This document shows, in pieces, positions 32,283 to 45,191 of a stretch of DNA of 64,000 nucleotides. Source of the stretch: Sthenelais limicola (Eukaryota > Annelida > Polychaeta > Phyllodocida > Sigalionidae). Under the pieces are notes generated by a model, which saw only the letters and a program-made list of their open reading frames with translations, had not been told where the DNA came from and searched no databases. Position 1 is the stretch's first letter. Every line of letters begins with the position of its first letter. Location of the stretch: the NCBI GenBank assembly GCA_942159475.1, contig OW804098.1, positions 9,588,406 through 9,652,405 of the forward strand, given 5' to 3'. A program made the translations under genes and the position numbers.

Positions 32283-32620
32283 GTTTATGGTATAGTTTTG
32301 ACTTGTTCCTGTCCAGCGAAGACGCCTCCTTGATAAAAATGTAAAAGGTCAATAATTTATTTTAATCTCACCTTGTGTCCTTAGAGTATTAAATAATTTC
32401 AACCTACCAATGAAAGTTTTTGGTTGATGAGTTTGAGTTTTATTGGAGTCCCACATTCTGGGAGAACATTAATTAGCTCTTTATCAATGATGCAACTTCC
32501 TATAAATATTTGAAAAATATCAGAATGAAGGAAACACCAGAATGTGACCTATGTTGAGCAGTTAATTACATTTCTTTTATGATTGTGAGGTTGTTGTTGA
32601 TTCATGGCAAATATCTGTAT

Positions 32621-35288
32621 GGCCAATTCCACCAATTTGACAACATTTGTGATCCGTTTTAGGGAAATGAGTCACAAGTCGCAAAAATAATATTTTTTAA
32701 AGTGTTTATTTTACAAGATCAGTTCATTGGAATGTTCTGATTTTTGGTGGGTTTATTACTTATGGTCATATCGATCAATGTATCAAATTTCATGACAATC
32801 TATGTAATACATCCTTTCGTTTTAAAGGTCCTCATATGGAGTATATTTAGTTACTTTACTGTTTATTGCCCCCGAGAACTATTGTTAACTTTTTTATTCA
32901 AAAATACAAATATCAAACTTAAAATCTAGAAATACTTATTAGATTATTAGACTGTTTACTATCATTAGAATCGGCTTGATCTCATCTTTTTAAATATGAT
33001 GATATCTCAAAATCCATTTTTTGCGACTTATGACTCATTTTCCTGAAACACATCACATTTGGCCCCCAACTTTGGAAAGTGATTAAATGGGCTTAATACA
33101 AATGAATTACCATTAATCTGATTTCTTTTTTCGACTAGATGGTTGCACCAAACAGTGGAACCATATTTTTGGCCTTTTTACTTTGTTTATCCTTTTCTAA
33201 ATCCTCTTTGGGGCAAAACAAAATATTTGAACTGTCATTAAAACGTGGAATTGCTAAATTTCTAAATAATCATCAAAATTGAACAGTTTTCTTTATATAT
33301 TGTGAAAGTAGGTTACTTGAACATGATCTGTGTCAAAAAAAATTGCAAACAAATATTTTTTTACTGTGGGTACCCCTACTGTCGTGTGCTGTCACGCAGT
33401 GTGCCTAATGTGGATTAGAAATATTTAAAAAATATATATTATATCAAATTATGATGAATAATGAGAAAATGCATGGGGTTATATATATATATGTAGAGAA
33501 GATTGAATGTATGGATTTGAGTTTTTCTTGAAACATAGCAGAGAAATAACACGGGGGCAAAAGGTCTTGGGTACTGTAGCTCCTGTTGGTTGCCGTCACA
33601 CTATTTTTTAGTGCCTTATAAGGCATAACTTGAATAATGAACTTTAAATTTGACATTTATTATTGACTTTGCTTGATACCAATCTGTGTAGATTGAAGTT
33701 CATGATTTCCGAGTAGTTTTTACATGATTTATAAGGCAAAATGCTTTAAAAAATTGCCTTCATGTTGTGTTGTGTGCCGTCACGTTTGCCGTCACAAAAA
33801 TTCATAAATGTTATCCCTAACATAAATATATAATATTAGAACATTTATCCATGAAGATTTTGCCTCTAGATGCGTAAACAGAACAGGAACAATCAATAGA
33901 AGTATTCGAGTCAACTTAAAAAAGCAAACGAGGGTAATGAATGTTATATATATTCTAAATATAATGAGTTATATAATCTGTATAATGTGGGCAGAGGGTC
34001 AATGACCCGTCACCCTTGCCACTACCATTATGATTACCATTACTGAATGGTTATTTTGCTGTAACTTTTCTTCTAGTTGGAATATTTTCACAAACTAAAA
34101 GGTGTTTTCACCCTTATGTCGAGACCTATCAAGTGCAAAATAGTTCAATACATTATGTGCATATTTGTTTCATTTGTTTCTCATTTAAAACCTGATGTAT
34201 TTAGAAATATGTACCTTTATCCAATGGTTGTATAATTATGAGAGTTCCCTGAAATCAATACATTGTATTTATAGCATATAAAATTAATATATTTTGAAGT
34301 TTTAGACACAAGTCCATATTGTGAGAATGTGCGCATTCTAAGGCATTGGTGGCTCCCCCTACCGTCGGGCACTGGTTACCAATTCCCCGACAAACCCTTT
34401 CTCTTCCTTCTGCACCAAATCCAAACTTCGCCATTACACTAATATTTAATTGATCCCACCCACCCACACCAAATACCAAAATTTAATGGTCACCAGCTCC
34501 CGTCGGACCAAATAATCAAATATTTTATCTCATTTTAAAAACTTGTATTACTACAATATCAATTGTGTAACAGTAATTCCCTAGCGACATTTTTAACAAT
34601 TATCCCTCCTAATAATTAAACTTCACTTCAAATCATTTATCAAATATCTTACTCAACTTTATTAATTATTCCATTTCAATTTATACCAAACTTTATATAA
34701 TTCTTTAAATACAAATATGTCATCGCCCAGGTCTGCCTTTATCATTTTATTCAATTCTCTTATATAAATTGGGGTTTCACGAATGCTGGGGAAAAACATT
34801 AGTGTCTGATCAAATGTTTTTCCACACTATTTATATCTATATTTATATCTCTTTGTTAGGCAATGCCCAGAAGTGAAGCTGAATATTATTACCTTATTTT
34901 CCAGCTCGATTTGTGATCAATTTATATTTATAACATTTACCGTCATTATTCATTTTATATTAATTTCAAAGTTTTTTCCTATACATATTATATGCTATGG
35001 TGGCAAATAAAATGAAAATATTACTTATTTACTTAAATTGTATTTTATGTTCTTATTCACATAGCGTGACGGCACACAACATGCTATTTTTGGCATTTTT
35101 TCCATATTTGGGAGCTATTGTTTGACCCCCAGTAAAACCATAACTAATAATCATAATGGAAAGTTGGTAGTTCAACGTGCATATATATAAGGTTGATAAA
35201 AAATAACAACTCAATCGATTAATGTCAAAATTATTTTGGGGGGAGGGGGGGGGGGGTTCTAGGGGGCCAAATTTTGTCAAATTGGTCA
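32621..35288. mobile_element. 2.7-kb TIR element, copy in unit 2
   Basis: Same termini as 7703-10432. It lacks the (AAC)n retroposon found there and carries an extra family-1 MITE (32649-33056) close to its left end. No credible ORF. Confidence 0.6.
32649..33056. mobile_element. ~410-bp MITE (family 1), nested
   Basis: Starts GTGATCCGTTTTAGGGAAAT and ends TTTTCCTGAAACACATCAC. ATTT flanks it on both sides (32645-32648, 33057-33060). Copy 1 has a single uninterrupted CAACATTTGGCCCCC at this point, so this is a confirmed insertion with a 4-bp target duplication. Confidence 0.92.
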
Positions 35289-35526
35289 TATATGGTTGAA
35301 TGCCTCAGGCAAGAAGCAAATGACAAACGTACAAGAGTTATCTGCCCAAGAAGTACTATAATGTATATTTGGTGGGGGTGGAGCACAAATTAAAAGTAAT
35401 CTTAACTTATTATTCTCATAGTAACAAATTATATTCACAGATTCAGGCTATTCGATAAAGGTCAAATTTAGTCAAATTCAAGCCCTAAGATATAAGAGTA
35501 GTAAAAAAATATTTAAATGACAAGAG

Positions 35527-36162
35527 ACTTTATTATACGCGCATGCTATATGAGAGGTGCTATAAGTGGGGTGCTATAAAAATAGTCATATAGGACGCGT
35601 CCTATAAAAATGTAGTTGTCTAAAAATAGCTCTGACTCAGCACTTCCGCTGTCTCCGCGGAGATCCCCGTGGAGATCCCCGCGGAGATCCCCGCGATCGG
35701 TAATCCACCTGTGATTATAAAAATACATAATAAACACCACACCATTAAATAGAGAATTAAATTCTCTATCAAATGATGTAAGGTTTATTATTGTAGCTCA
35801 AGAAATGGCTTCGATATGAACGTTTTAGTTCAACCAAGTCAGTAAGTAAACACTGCATGATCACACAGTCCTGACAGCTCACTCACACAGTCCTGACAGC
35901 TACAACAAGCCTACTGAAGGTGCTCTCAGTGGGGCAGCTGGGGCTCTCTGAGAGTTCTTTAATACTTTTTCAGTGATATCTGATGATGATCAAATTTTAT
36001 GCACATATAATAAATATAGAATGGAACTCGCCAGCAATAATCGAAAATTTATAGGACTTGATTCGTCCACATAATAGCACTCTGCCTACGGCCTCGTGCT
36101 TATGTGGACGAATCTCGTCCTATAAATTTTCGATTATTGCCGGCTCGTCCCATTCTCTCTAT
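35527..36162. mobile_element. ~636-bp insertion in unit 2 with foldback end
   Basis: Present in unit 2 between CAAGAGACT and TATGTATGTGATC, absent from units 1 and 3. It contains GC-rich direct repeats (GGAGATCCCCG, three times near 35660-35695), a duplicated CACACAGTCCTGACAGCT and the foldback at 36018-36156. No ORF of interest. Type unknown. Confidence 0.6.
36018..36156. repeat. Foldback with ~60-bp arms
   Basis: The left arm (AGAATGGAACTCGCCAGCAA onward, ending AATAGCAC) pairs with the right arm (GTGCTTATGTGGACGAATC onward, ending CGTCCCATTCT) with few mismatches. The loop is about 15 nt, GC-rich. Confidence 0.9.
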
Positions 36163-36330
36163 GTATGTGATCAAAAGTAAAAGATATGAAACAAAAATAG
36201 AAAGTGGGAGAAGATGTGGGAATATTTAGGTTGAAAATAGAGTTGAAGTTAAAAAGATATACATTATGTGTAACTCAAAGAATTTAAATTATCATCATCA
36301 TGTGTTACTTTACTCATGTTTAGATCATTT

Positions 36331-36740
36331 GTGATGGGTTCAGGAAAAGGAGTCATAAGTCGTAAAAAATTGATTTTGAGATACCATTATATTTGAAAAG
36401 ATGAGAGCAAGCCGATTCCAATCATAGTAAACAGTCTAATAATCTAATAATTATTTCTAGATTTTATGTTTGAAATTTTCGTTTTTGAAAAAAAAAGTTT
36501 CCAATATTATTTCTTAGGATCAATAAACAGTAAAGTAACTAAATGTAGTCCATATGAGGACAACCAAAACGAAAGGATGTATTACATAGATTGTCCTGAA
36601 ATTTGATAAATCAATTGATACAGCTATAAGTGATGAACTCCCAAAAATTCAGAACATTCGAATGATGTAATCTTGTGAAAGAAACACTTTGAAAAATATC
36701 AATTTTGCAACTTATGACTCATTTTCATGAAACACATTAC
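36331..36740. mobile_element. ~410-bp MITE (family 1), copy in unit 2
   Basis: Orthologous to 10839-11249, same flanking ATTT. It therefore predates the duplication joining units 1 and 2, while unit 3 retains the empty site. Confidence 0.88.
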
Positions 36741-37561
36741 ATTTATTTCTGAATATGCTATCAACATACTCAGCATGAATCCGGTCACAACGAAAACCAC
36801 TCATCAAGAGTGAGAGTGTTATGTGAAACTTGAATAAAGAATGCTGATACTTACAAGAATTCCCGTTCTTTTTCAATGCCAAAGTGTGCTTGCTGCCTCG
36901 GGTATGCTCACAGCAATATCTTCATTCAAAGTTGATAAATCCTTGGCTTGTAGTCCATGCAGATACTTGAAGAATTGTGTCCAATGTCATTTACACCACC
37001 CCATTTTATACTGCATATTACATTTTTACAATGCATCCGGTGATTAGTGAAAAACCCATAATCTATGGTTTCGATGATAGTCAGATCATGAAAAATATGG
37101 TTCAATATTGGCAGCACTGCACATTTTGAAAATTCTACTAAATTAGGCTGAAAAATCGTAAAAGTTAACTGGTGAGGTCATATTTAGTTATGGGTTCATT
37201 CAAATTCTGGTCAGTTAATTTTAACTGCATTCAGATCTTCCTTTTTGTCGTAGAATTTGGTGTTTTCAGAAGATTTGGAAAGGCTGCTGGTGTAATATTA
37301 GGTGACTTAGCCCATGCTCGAAACTTTTAACCCAGTGATAACTTGCTAGATGATAGTGGCTAGACTTGCACCAACTTAAGCCCCTGTGTCTATGCAAAGC
37401 TATATATGTAAACTGAGGGATTTGGTACTAATCTACTGAATCACTAATCAGGTTAGAAAATTATATCCGGACTAAAGCAACAACCAAGTCCCTCAGTCTC
37501 AATCTGCACATCAGAAATTGCACAGCAGAGTTGTTTTCAAAGAATAATAGTTAAATAATAT

Positions 37562-37711
37562 GTGATGTGTTACAAGGAAATGAGTCATAAGTCACAAAAA
37601 ATAGATTTTCAGATACCATTATATTTGAAGAGATGAGATCAAGCCGACTCTAATGATAGTAAACAATCTAATAATCTAATAAGTATTTCTAGATTTTAAG
37701 TTTGATATTTT
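37562..37711. mobile_element. Truncated family-1 MITE
   Basis: Begins GTGATGTGTTACAAGGAAAT like the element at 52490 and stops mid-element, where sequence jumps back to the unit flank (GGTACTAATCTACTGAATC, also at 37420). It marks a local rearrangement in unit 2. Confidence 0.7.
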
Positions 37712-37770
37712 GGTACTAATCTACTGAATCACTAATCAGGGTAGAAAATTATATCTGGGCTAAAGCAACA

Positions 37771-38498
37771 ACGGAGTCCCTCAATCTCAATCGGCACATC
37801 AGACTTGAACGATGAGGGTTCCTGAAGTGGGGGAAAGTGACTCAAACATGGGATCCATTTTAATATTTGCAAGAGTTTGAAATAATAATATTTTATATAT
37901 GTATAGACTTGCACCAGTCTATGGACTGGCAGTCAGTGTGTAAGGGAGGGTGATACAAAACAAACAGAGAAGCTAGGCACTGACATAAGCATTTATACAT
38001 GAACATAATATACCTGGTGGAAATCCCAATCAGTCTCGGTTTCTTTTCATAGTTCTATATATGAAAGTATGTCAGTAATTGCATCAGAAATGCGTCATTT
38101 TAATCCTTAAGTGATGGGGTTTAACCGGGTTAAACCGGGGTTTAACGGAGTCCCTCAATCTCAATCGGCACATCAGACTTGAACGATGAGGGTTCCTGAA
38201 GTGGGGGAAAGTGACTCAAACATGGGATCCATTTTAATATTTGCAAGAGTTTGAAATAATAATATTTTATATATGTATAGACTTGCACCAGTCTATGGAC
38301 TGGCAGTCAGTGTGTAAGGGAGGGTGATACAAAACAAACAGAGAAGCTAGGCACTGACATAAGCATTTATACATGAACATAATATACCTGGTGGAAATCC
38401 AAAACAGTCTCGGTTTCTTTTCATAGTTCTATATATGAAAGTATGTCAGTAATTGCATCAGAAATGCGTCATTTTAATCCTTAAGTGATGGGGTTTAA
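37771..38498. repeat. Local tandem duplication, 374-bp period
   Basis: The block beginning ACGGAGTCCCTCAATCTC at 37771 recurs at 38145 almost unchanged, with a short joint (around GGGTTAAACCGGGGTTT) between. Unit 1 has one copy (from about 11991). Confidence 0.85.
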
Positions 38499-39954
38499 CC
38501 CAAAAACGGAGGGGACAGGAGGGGTTTTGTAGTTATTCGGTTTGAGTTTATTGGGGTCCGACGTTTCAGGCTCATTTACCCTTCATCTAGGATTGAAATT
38601 ATAATATTAGCAAGAGTTGTTTTACAACAATAATAGTTATATAATGTATACTGAGTTGCACCAGTCTATGGACTGGCAGCCATTGTATCAGTAGATTAAG
38701 TGAAACGAAATATAACGTATCTTAAAAGTTACTTGAGGTGCAGTGAATAGAAATATGTAGGGTAGTAACTCTATAGTTACATGTAGAGACAAGAGGAGTT
38801 GTATAGAAGCGTTTAAACTTGTATTTAAACGTATGTGATGTATGATTAAGTTTAATTAGATTGTTATAGTTGTATAAATAAGTGTATAAAATATGAACAT
38901 CGAAAATTGAAGTTAACAACATACCTATAAGTACTTACTTCAGTAAGTATCTTAATTAAATATAAAAAGAACAATCTATGGCACTCTCGGAAGACCTATG
39001 CGTGCAAAGAGAGAGAAGGACCTTTTTCTCATTACTGATGTAATTGTATGATGAATGCGAAATAAAAACACTTATATAATGTTGCGTTAAGGAGGGAAAC
39101 ACCCCCTGTAATTAACAACAAACAGACAAGCTATAGGCGCTGACATCAGCATTTATTGATTAACATATACCTTGTGGAAATCCCATTCAGTCTCGGTTTC
39201 TTCTGATAGTTCTGATAAGCGATGAAAGTACTTGAAACATGCGTAAGCAATTCCATCAGAAATGCGTTATTTGGTTTAAAAAACAACAGCTTATCCAGAG
39301 GCTAAAATACTTAATACTTATTTGAGATTATTTCTTTTGGTATTTTTGGATCCAGGGAAGAAAAACCGTCTAAGGGGAAGTATTTTATAATGTTTTTTAA
39401 ATATTTGTTTTAATCATGAGGCCAAGAATTTTAAAAGGCTTATTTTCGTGCCAGCACCATACATAAAAAGCAGAGGGGTTCATGTCCAAACCACTGTTTT
39501 AAAAATTCAGCCAGTATTTGTATGGGACACACTTGTAATCATCATCATTAACTTTCCAAATAATGATGATATTAATAATGTTCTCAAGGGAACGAATACA
39601 TTTTACTGAATGCACCCCTGGAAAGTAAAAGCAGGTTAAATTCAACATGATAGAAGCACTATAATGTTGAAGCACACAAGAAACTAATGAATGGTCGAAA
39701 TAAAATGAAAAACTAAAATTTACATGTATAGGCTTAATACCACCTCCTTTAATCAAGGACATCTCACCAAGAAACCATTTCGTCCCTACAAATGATCTCC
39801 TTTGCATTTCATTAATAACATTGGTTCAATATACATACAATATACATACCTCAACATAACTTATACTATAAATATTATCTATCTACTTTACACAGTAGTC
39901 TATACTCTATGACACTACTCATTCAGTAATAGTTGTATAGTTGTTACTTGTAGT

Positions 39955-40330
39955 GTCAACTCATTGTAGTGCCAATAACTCATTGTAGTGTCAATAACTC
40001 ATTGTAGTGTCAATAACTCATTGTAGTGCCAATAACTCATTGTAGTGCCAATAACTCATTGTAGTGTCAATAACTCATTGTAGTGTCAATAACTCATTGT
40101 AGTGTCAATAACTCACTGTAGTGCCAATAACTCACTGTAGTGCCAATAACTCACTGTAGTGCCAATAACTCACTGTAGTGCCAATAACTCATTGTAATGT
40201 CAATAACTCATTGTAGTGTCAATAACTCATTGTAGTGTCAATAACTCACTGTAGTGCCAATAACTCACTGTAGTGCCAATAACTCACTGTAGTGCCAATA
40301 ACTCATTGTAATGTCAATAACTCATTGGAA
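39955..40330. repeat. 19-bp minisatellite, unit 3
   Basis: About 19-20 copies of the unit found at 3297-3890, here mostly TAACTCA variants (TGTAGTGCCAATAACTCAT). TGACTCA is essentially lost inside, but TGAGTCA follows the array near 40333. Confidence 0.92.
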
Positions 40331-40675
40331 TGAGTCAGATTGATCTCGATCTGTTTTTCTAATTGAGTTTAGGACTTTATATTAGCTCTCCCATGCCCCT
40401 TCCTCAAGAGTCTGAAACAATTAAAATGTCCAGCCTGTTCATATTTGTCCTCCTCTATGTTTCTGAGTTTTGCGTTTTTTTTGTTATGATTCAATAGGTT
40501 ATTATTTCCTTTTATCCCTCTGGTTGATTTTTCAAAATCAAGCCAAAACGATTTTTCGCCCTTGAACTGTTGTAATATCTCTAAGTGACAGACAACACTG
40601 ACATATCTTTTTATCAGTTAATATCTGTATACAAAAATCGATGTTTAATTTATAGCTTTTGGTGGTAGTTACTGG

Positions 40676-43600
40676 CTATATATGGCTAATCAAACCACTT
40701 TGCCGCAATGCCAAAACTTTGCTGGAAGGTAGCTGTTCAAGAGGGTATATCCGATGAACTATTTGTGTTCTCTTGCGTCCTGGAAACCAAGAAATGAAAG
40801 AATAATTTAGGCCTGCACAACATAACCTTTTCAAGGCCGCCTGTACATCCTTACTCTGCATCACTGGATTGCCTTCTAGAAGAAACGCCTCCCAATTAGC
40901 TTTTTCAGATAGGAGGGAAATGATTCCATCTGCACACTCAGAGGGAATATTATTTGTTTCCAAACTGAGACACATCAAAGTCAGATTCCTTTTCAAAGCT
41001 GTGAGAAGATGGGCACACCCTTCACCCGCAATTTGGTTGCAGCTCAAATTGAGCTGGTTAAGGCCACTGTTCCTTGATATGGCTTTTGCCAGGGAGGTAC
41101 AGCCAGTATTTCCTATGCAGTTCTGGCTGAGATTGAGGGTGTCCAATGTATTGCTTGTCATCAGACCAACTTCTAATAATGTGCATCCTTCATCGCTTAT
41201 TTCATTCTTTGCCATGCTAACTTTCCTCAGATGTGTATTTTCTTGGAGAAGAGTACCAAAAGCCTCTGCAGATTTCACACCTAGTGAGTTGTCATCAAGC
41301 AGTAGCTCCTTCAAACATTTGTTACTTGAGAGGCCTTGTAAGATGGACATTCCACCTTCATCATTCAAATCATTTCCATGAAGATCTAGGAAAGTTACTG
41401 ATTGATTTTTGGACAATGCATGGCCTAGAGCCTTGGCGCTGTTTGTTGAGATGTTATTGTTTGATAGATCTATGGAGTCCAATGTGGAGTTGGTGCACAG
41501 AGCCTTGGCAATGGTCTCAGCCCCTTTATTTCCTATTTGATTATCATACATGACAAGTTTTTGCAGAGTGTTGTTGCAAACTAGTGCCTCGCCAATAGCT
41601 TGCCCTGCCTCAGCGTCGATACTGTTGGCAGAAAGATCCAGGAAAATCAGCTTGTTGTTTCTTTCTAAGCCTTTTGCCAATGATAAAGTTCCTTTCTTTT
41701 CTATCCCGGTACAGCCAATATTCAGGTGTTCAATTACCTCATCATTGGCAATTGCTTCTCCAATGTCTACCAAACTGTCCCCCAACTGATTTGATTGAAG
41801 CTCCAAGTACCTCATAGATAAATTGTTTCTAACAACTTGGGAGAGTGTCTTCCATTCCTGAGATGGTTTTATATGGTTTTGAAATAGAACCAATGACTCC
41901 AAGGTTGTATTGTTTTGCATGGTATCTTCAAGACTTTGCATGAATCTACTTGTAAGTTTACATGAAGACATATTCACTCTTTTCAGGGACATATTTCTTT
42001 TCATGGCCTCCTGAAAAGCACCTGTTGGTCCATCACCCAAATTGTTCTTCCAAAGGAACAAGCGTTCAAGTGTGGTATTGTATCCTATGCCTTCCCAAAT
42101 AGCAATGGCACCATTAGTTCCTATTCCATTTTTGTCAAGAGTGAGGGTCTTCAGTCCAATGTTATGTCTTAGGGTTGTACCAAAGGATATTGCACCCCTG
42201 TCGCCAATTGCATTACCTGATAAGGACAAGCTCTGGAGAGTATTATTTTTCAACAGTGCTTGTGCTAAACAAGAACCCCCTTGAGACTTTATCTGGCATG
42301 TATTAAGTTTAAGAAAATTGAGTTTTGTATTGGTTTCTAGGGCAGAAGCCAGGGATTTTGCTCCTCCATCCCCAATATTTGAACCACATAAATCCATGAA
42401 TGTTATGATGCTCTCTCTGGCCATATCCATGTACATTGTAAGTTGAGATGGCAGAGTATGAATGAATAAATCAAGTGCTTTCAGGGTTTTGTTCTGTTTT
42501 AGAACATTCAATATCTCAGCTTCACTGATGGTGCTCCCAAAATCGGTTTTCATTGATGATTTGCAGCTTGAAGAATAATTGCTTGGAAGAAAGTTTTCAT
42601 TAGCACATGCCTTCAAAATTTGCAGGGAATGTGTTGCTTTTAGCAATGAATTGAGACCGTCAAAGCCAATTGGATTGTAATAAATTAAAAGAATCTCTAA
42701 TGATTGATTTTCATCCATATACCTTGCAATTGCTTTTGCACCAGCATCACCAATGGAGTTGGAATTGACATTCAAATAATTTAAATTGGTCATTGGCAAT
42801 GCTTCACTCATTACAAGAATCCCTTTGTCATGCATATTATTTGAGGCAAGATCTAAAGACTCAATAGTCTGGTTTTTTCTGAGAAAATCTTTTAATGTTT
42901 CCCCACATTCATCAGCAATCACGTTTCTTGAAAGATCAAGTTTTTTCAGAGTTGTGTTGTGCATCAAGCCTTTGAAGAGGCGCGTGGCAGCCACATCATC
43001 TAACAAATTATGGCCTAAGTTTAGGAATATAAGGCCTGTATTCTTGGCCAGGGCTGAAGCTAAGGCTTCTGCTCCTGCTAACCTTATCTCATTCTTCCAC
43101 AGTATTAATTCTTTTATTGAGGTATTGTCCCTCAGACCATTAGCAATTGCTATAGCACCGACCGCACGTATTTGATTACATTCAAGATCGACTAGAGTCA
43201 GTGAACTGTTTCTCTGAAGAGATCGTCCAATCGCACATGCCCCACTTGGGCCTAAATTAACTTCTTTCATTACCAGCTGTGAAATTCCACAGTTTTCCTG
43301 CTCAAGGACATTGGCAATCACATTTGCACCAGTAGACCCCAGATTGTTGAAACTGAAGTCCAAAGAATATATTCCACTGTTTCTCTTCAATGAATCTTCT
43401 AAGTATGTGAGGTGTTTTCCAGAAAGATGACATTTCCTGGCCACCAGTTTCTGCACTCTGCAATCAGGGCGAGAGACCCATTTTCCAAGTACTTGAATTC
43501 CTACTTCATCGATGGCGTATTCAGATACATCCCACTCCTCATGCTCTAGAATTGTGTCTAATGAGAAATTTAGGCTGCAACCAGTAACATCAAGAGACTG

Positions 43601-43846
43601 AAGATTTTCACAAGTGAGGGCCAAGACTTGTAAATGCCGAATACTTTCCTTGGATATTGAGGGATTGTTCTTCAAATCCAAAGATTGGATGGTTGGGTTG
43701 TTTACAAGAGATTTGACAATGCAACGAACATGATGATCTGTAAGTAAATGGTCACTTAAATCAAGGCTCTCACATTTTGTCTGTCCGCTTCTAATCTCCC
43801 AAAGTTTGTCACCCAGATTGGAAATGTCCCTGTTTCTATCTGCCAT
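40676..43846 (-). CDS. LRR-only protein C (ribonuclease-inhibitor-type repeats)
   Basis: 1056 residues in one exon, the same family and start as gene A and very close in sequence. About thirty 28-residue LRRs and no other recognised domain, signal peptide or membrane segment. It keeps the 11-residue stretch near residue 425 (CKSSMKTDFGS) that A lacks and B has in variant form. Between about 440 and 545 it shares B-specific residues (FMDLCGSNIGDGG, LNTCQIKSQGG), while after that point it follows A. It is apparently functional; the biological ligand is unknown. Confidence 0.9.
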   Translation of the reverse strand: MADRNRDISNLGDKLWEIRSGQTKCESLDLSDHLLTDHHVRCIVKSLVNNPTIQSLDLKNNPSISKESIRHLQVLALTCENLQSLDVTGCSLNFSLDTILEHEEWDVSEYAIDEVGIQVLGKWVSRPDCRVQKLVARKCHLSGKHLTYLEDSLKRNSGIYSLDFSFNNLGSTGANVIANVLEQENCGISQLVMKEVNLGPSGACAIGRSLQRNSSLTLVDLECNQIRAVGAIAIANGLRDNTSIKELILWKNEIRLAGAEALASALAKNTGLIFLNLGHNLLDDVAATRLFKGLMHNTTLKKLDLSRNVIADECGETLKDFLRKNQTIESLDLASNNMHDKGILVMSEALPMTNLNYLNVNSNSIGDAGAKAIARYMDENQSLEILLIYYNPIGFDGLNSLLKATHSLQILKACANENFLPSNYSSSCKSSMKTDFGSTISEAEILNVLKQNKTLKALDLFIHTLPSQLTMYMDMARESIITFMDLCGSNIGDGGAKSLASALETNTKLNFLKLNTCQIKSQGGSCLAQALLKNNTLQSLSLSGNAIGDRGAISFGTTLRHNIGLKTLTLDKNGIGTNGAIAIWEGIGYNTTLERLFLWKNNLGDGPTGAFQEAMKRNMSLKRVNMSSCKLTSRFMQSLEDTMQNNTTLESLVLFQNHIKPSQEWKTLSQVVRNNLSMRYLELQSNQLGDSLVDIGEAIANDEVIEHLNIGCTGIEKKGTLSLAKGLERNNKLIFLDLSANSIDAEAGQAIGEALVCNNTLQKLVMYDNQIGNKGAETIAKALCTNSTLDSIDLSNNNISTNSAKALGHALSKNQSVTFLDLHGNDLNDEGGMSILQGLSSNKCLKELLLDDNSLGVKSAEAFGTLLQENTHLRKVSMAKNEISDEGCTLLEVGLMTSNTLDTLNLSQNCIGNTGCTSLAKAISRNSGLNQLNLSCNQIAGEGCAHLLTALKRNLTLMCLSLETNNIPSECADGIISLLSEKANWEAFLLEGNPVMQSKDVQAALKRLCCAGLNYSFISWFPGRKRTQIVHRIYPLEQLPSSKVLALRQSGLISHI

Positions 43847-44192
43847 GTTTATGGTATAGTTTTCACTTGTTCCTGTCCAGCGAAGATACCTCCCTGATAA
43901 AAATATAAAAGGTCAATTGTTTTAATCTCACCTTGTGTCCTTAGAGTATTAAATAATTTCAACCTACCAACGGAAGTATATTTCTTTGGTTGATGAGTTG
44001 TGGGTTTGAGTTTTATTGGGGTTTGACTTTCCAGGCAAACATTAGCCCTTTATCAAGGATGCAACTTGCAATAAATATTTGAAAAGTATCAGAATGAAGG
44101 AAACACCAGAATATGACCTATGTGGAGAGGTTAATAACATTTTTCTTACGATTGTCAGATTGTTGGTGATTCATGGCAAATATCTGTATATG
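43847..44192. other. 5' flank of LRR gene C
   Basis: Shared with the other units. It includes a minus-strand motif at about 44022-44060 (TCCTTGATAAAGGGCTAATG then a degenerate partner), related to the hammerhead-like hairpins elsewhere. No promoter element was assigned. Confidence 0.4.
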
Positions 44193-44591
44193 TGATCTGT
44201 TTCAGGGAAATGAGTCATAAGTCGCAAAATTGATATTTTTCAATTTTACAAGATCACTTTATTGCAATGTTCTGATTTTTGGAGAGTTTGTCACTTATAG
44301 TTATGTCAATCGATGTATCAAATTTCAGCATAATGTATGTAATATATCCTTTCGTTTTAAAGGTCCTCATATGGACTACATTCAGTTACTTTACTGTTTA
44401 TTGACCCCCAGAAATATTGGAAACTTTTTTTTTCAAAAACGAAAATATCAAACTTAAAATCTAGAAATACTTATTAGATTATTAGACTGTTTACTATCAT
44501 TGGAATCAGCTTGATCTCATCTTTCCAAATATAATGGTATCTCAAAAACTATTTTTTGCGACTTATGACTCATTTTCCTAAAACACATCAC
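44193..44591. mobile_element. ~400-bp MITE (family 1), unit 3
   Basis: Starts GTGATCTGTTTCAGGGAAAT, ends CCTAAAACACATCAC, flanked by ATAT on both sides (44189-44192, 44592-44595). It sits exactly where the 2.7-kb TIR element lies in the other units. Confidence 0.85.
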
Positions 44592-45191
44592 ATATGGTTG
44601 AATGCCCAAGAAGTACTATTAGGTATATTGGTATATTATAAACAAATATCTTAACTTTATTATTCTTGTAGTAACAAATTATATTCAAAGAATCAGGCTA
44701 TTCAGTCAGTAAAAAGGCAGAGTCAAATCATAGAAGCCCAAGGAGAACTAAGAAAATATTAAAATGACAAGAGACTGTACAGAACCAAAAGTAAAGGATA
44801 TGAAACAAAATTCTAAACATGTCAGAAGATGTGGGAATATTTAGGTTGAAAATAGAGTTGAAATGGTTATACCGAGAGCTAGACATACGGTTGGCTTTTA
44901 GCTCAATTATAACGGAATTCATTCACCCCTCACCTCATCCTCATATATATATCACCATGGAGTACTACCGAAACAGAAATTTGTGCCTATTGGACAATAT
45001 ATAGTGTTATACGAACAATTAACCATTTGGAATACCCACACCGGTGAACGACTGGGCGATATTCTAAGTGAGTACACATGTACCAGTACCTGTCAATACA
45101 GGTATGCGTTGAGACCTATATATAGATTGTGCTACAGTGAACTAACAAGAAACTCTCTATGTATGTTATGGGCAAATGCCTATAATCTAAA

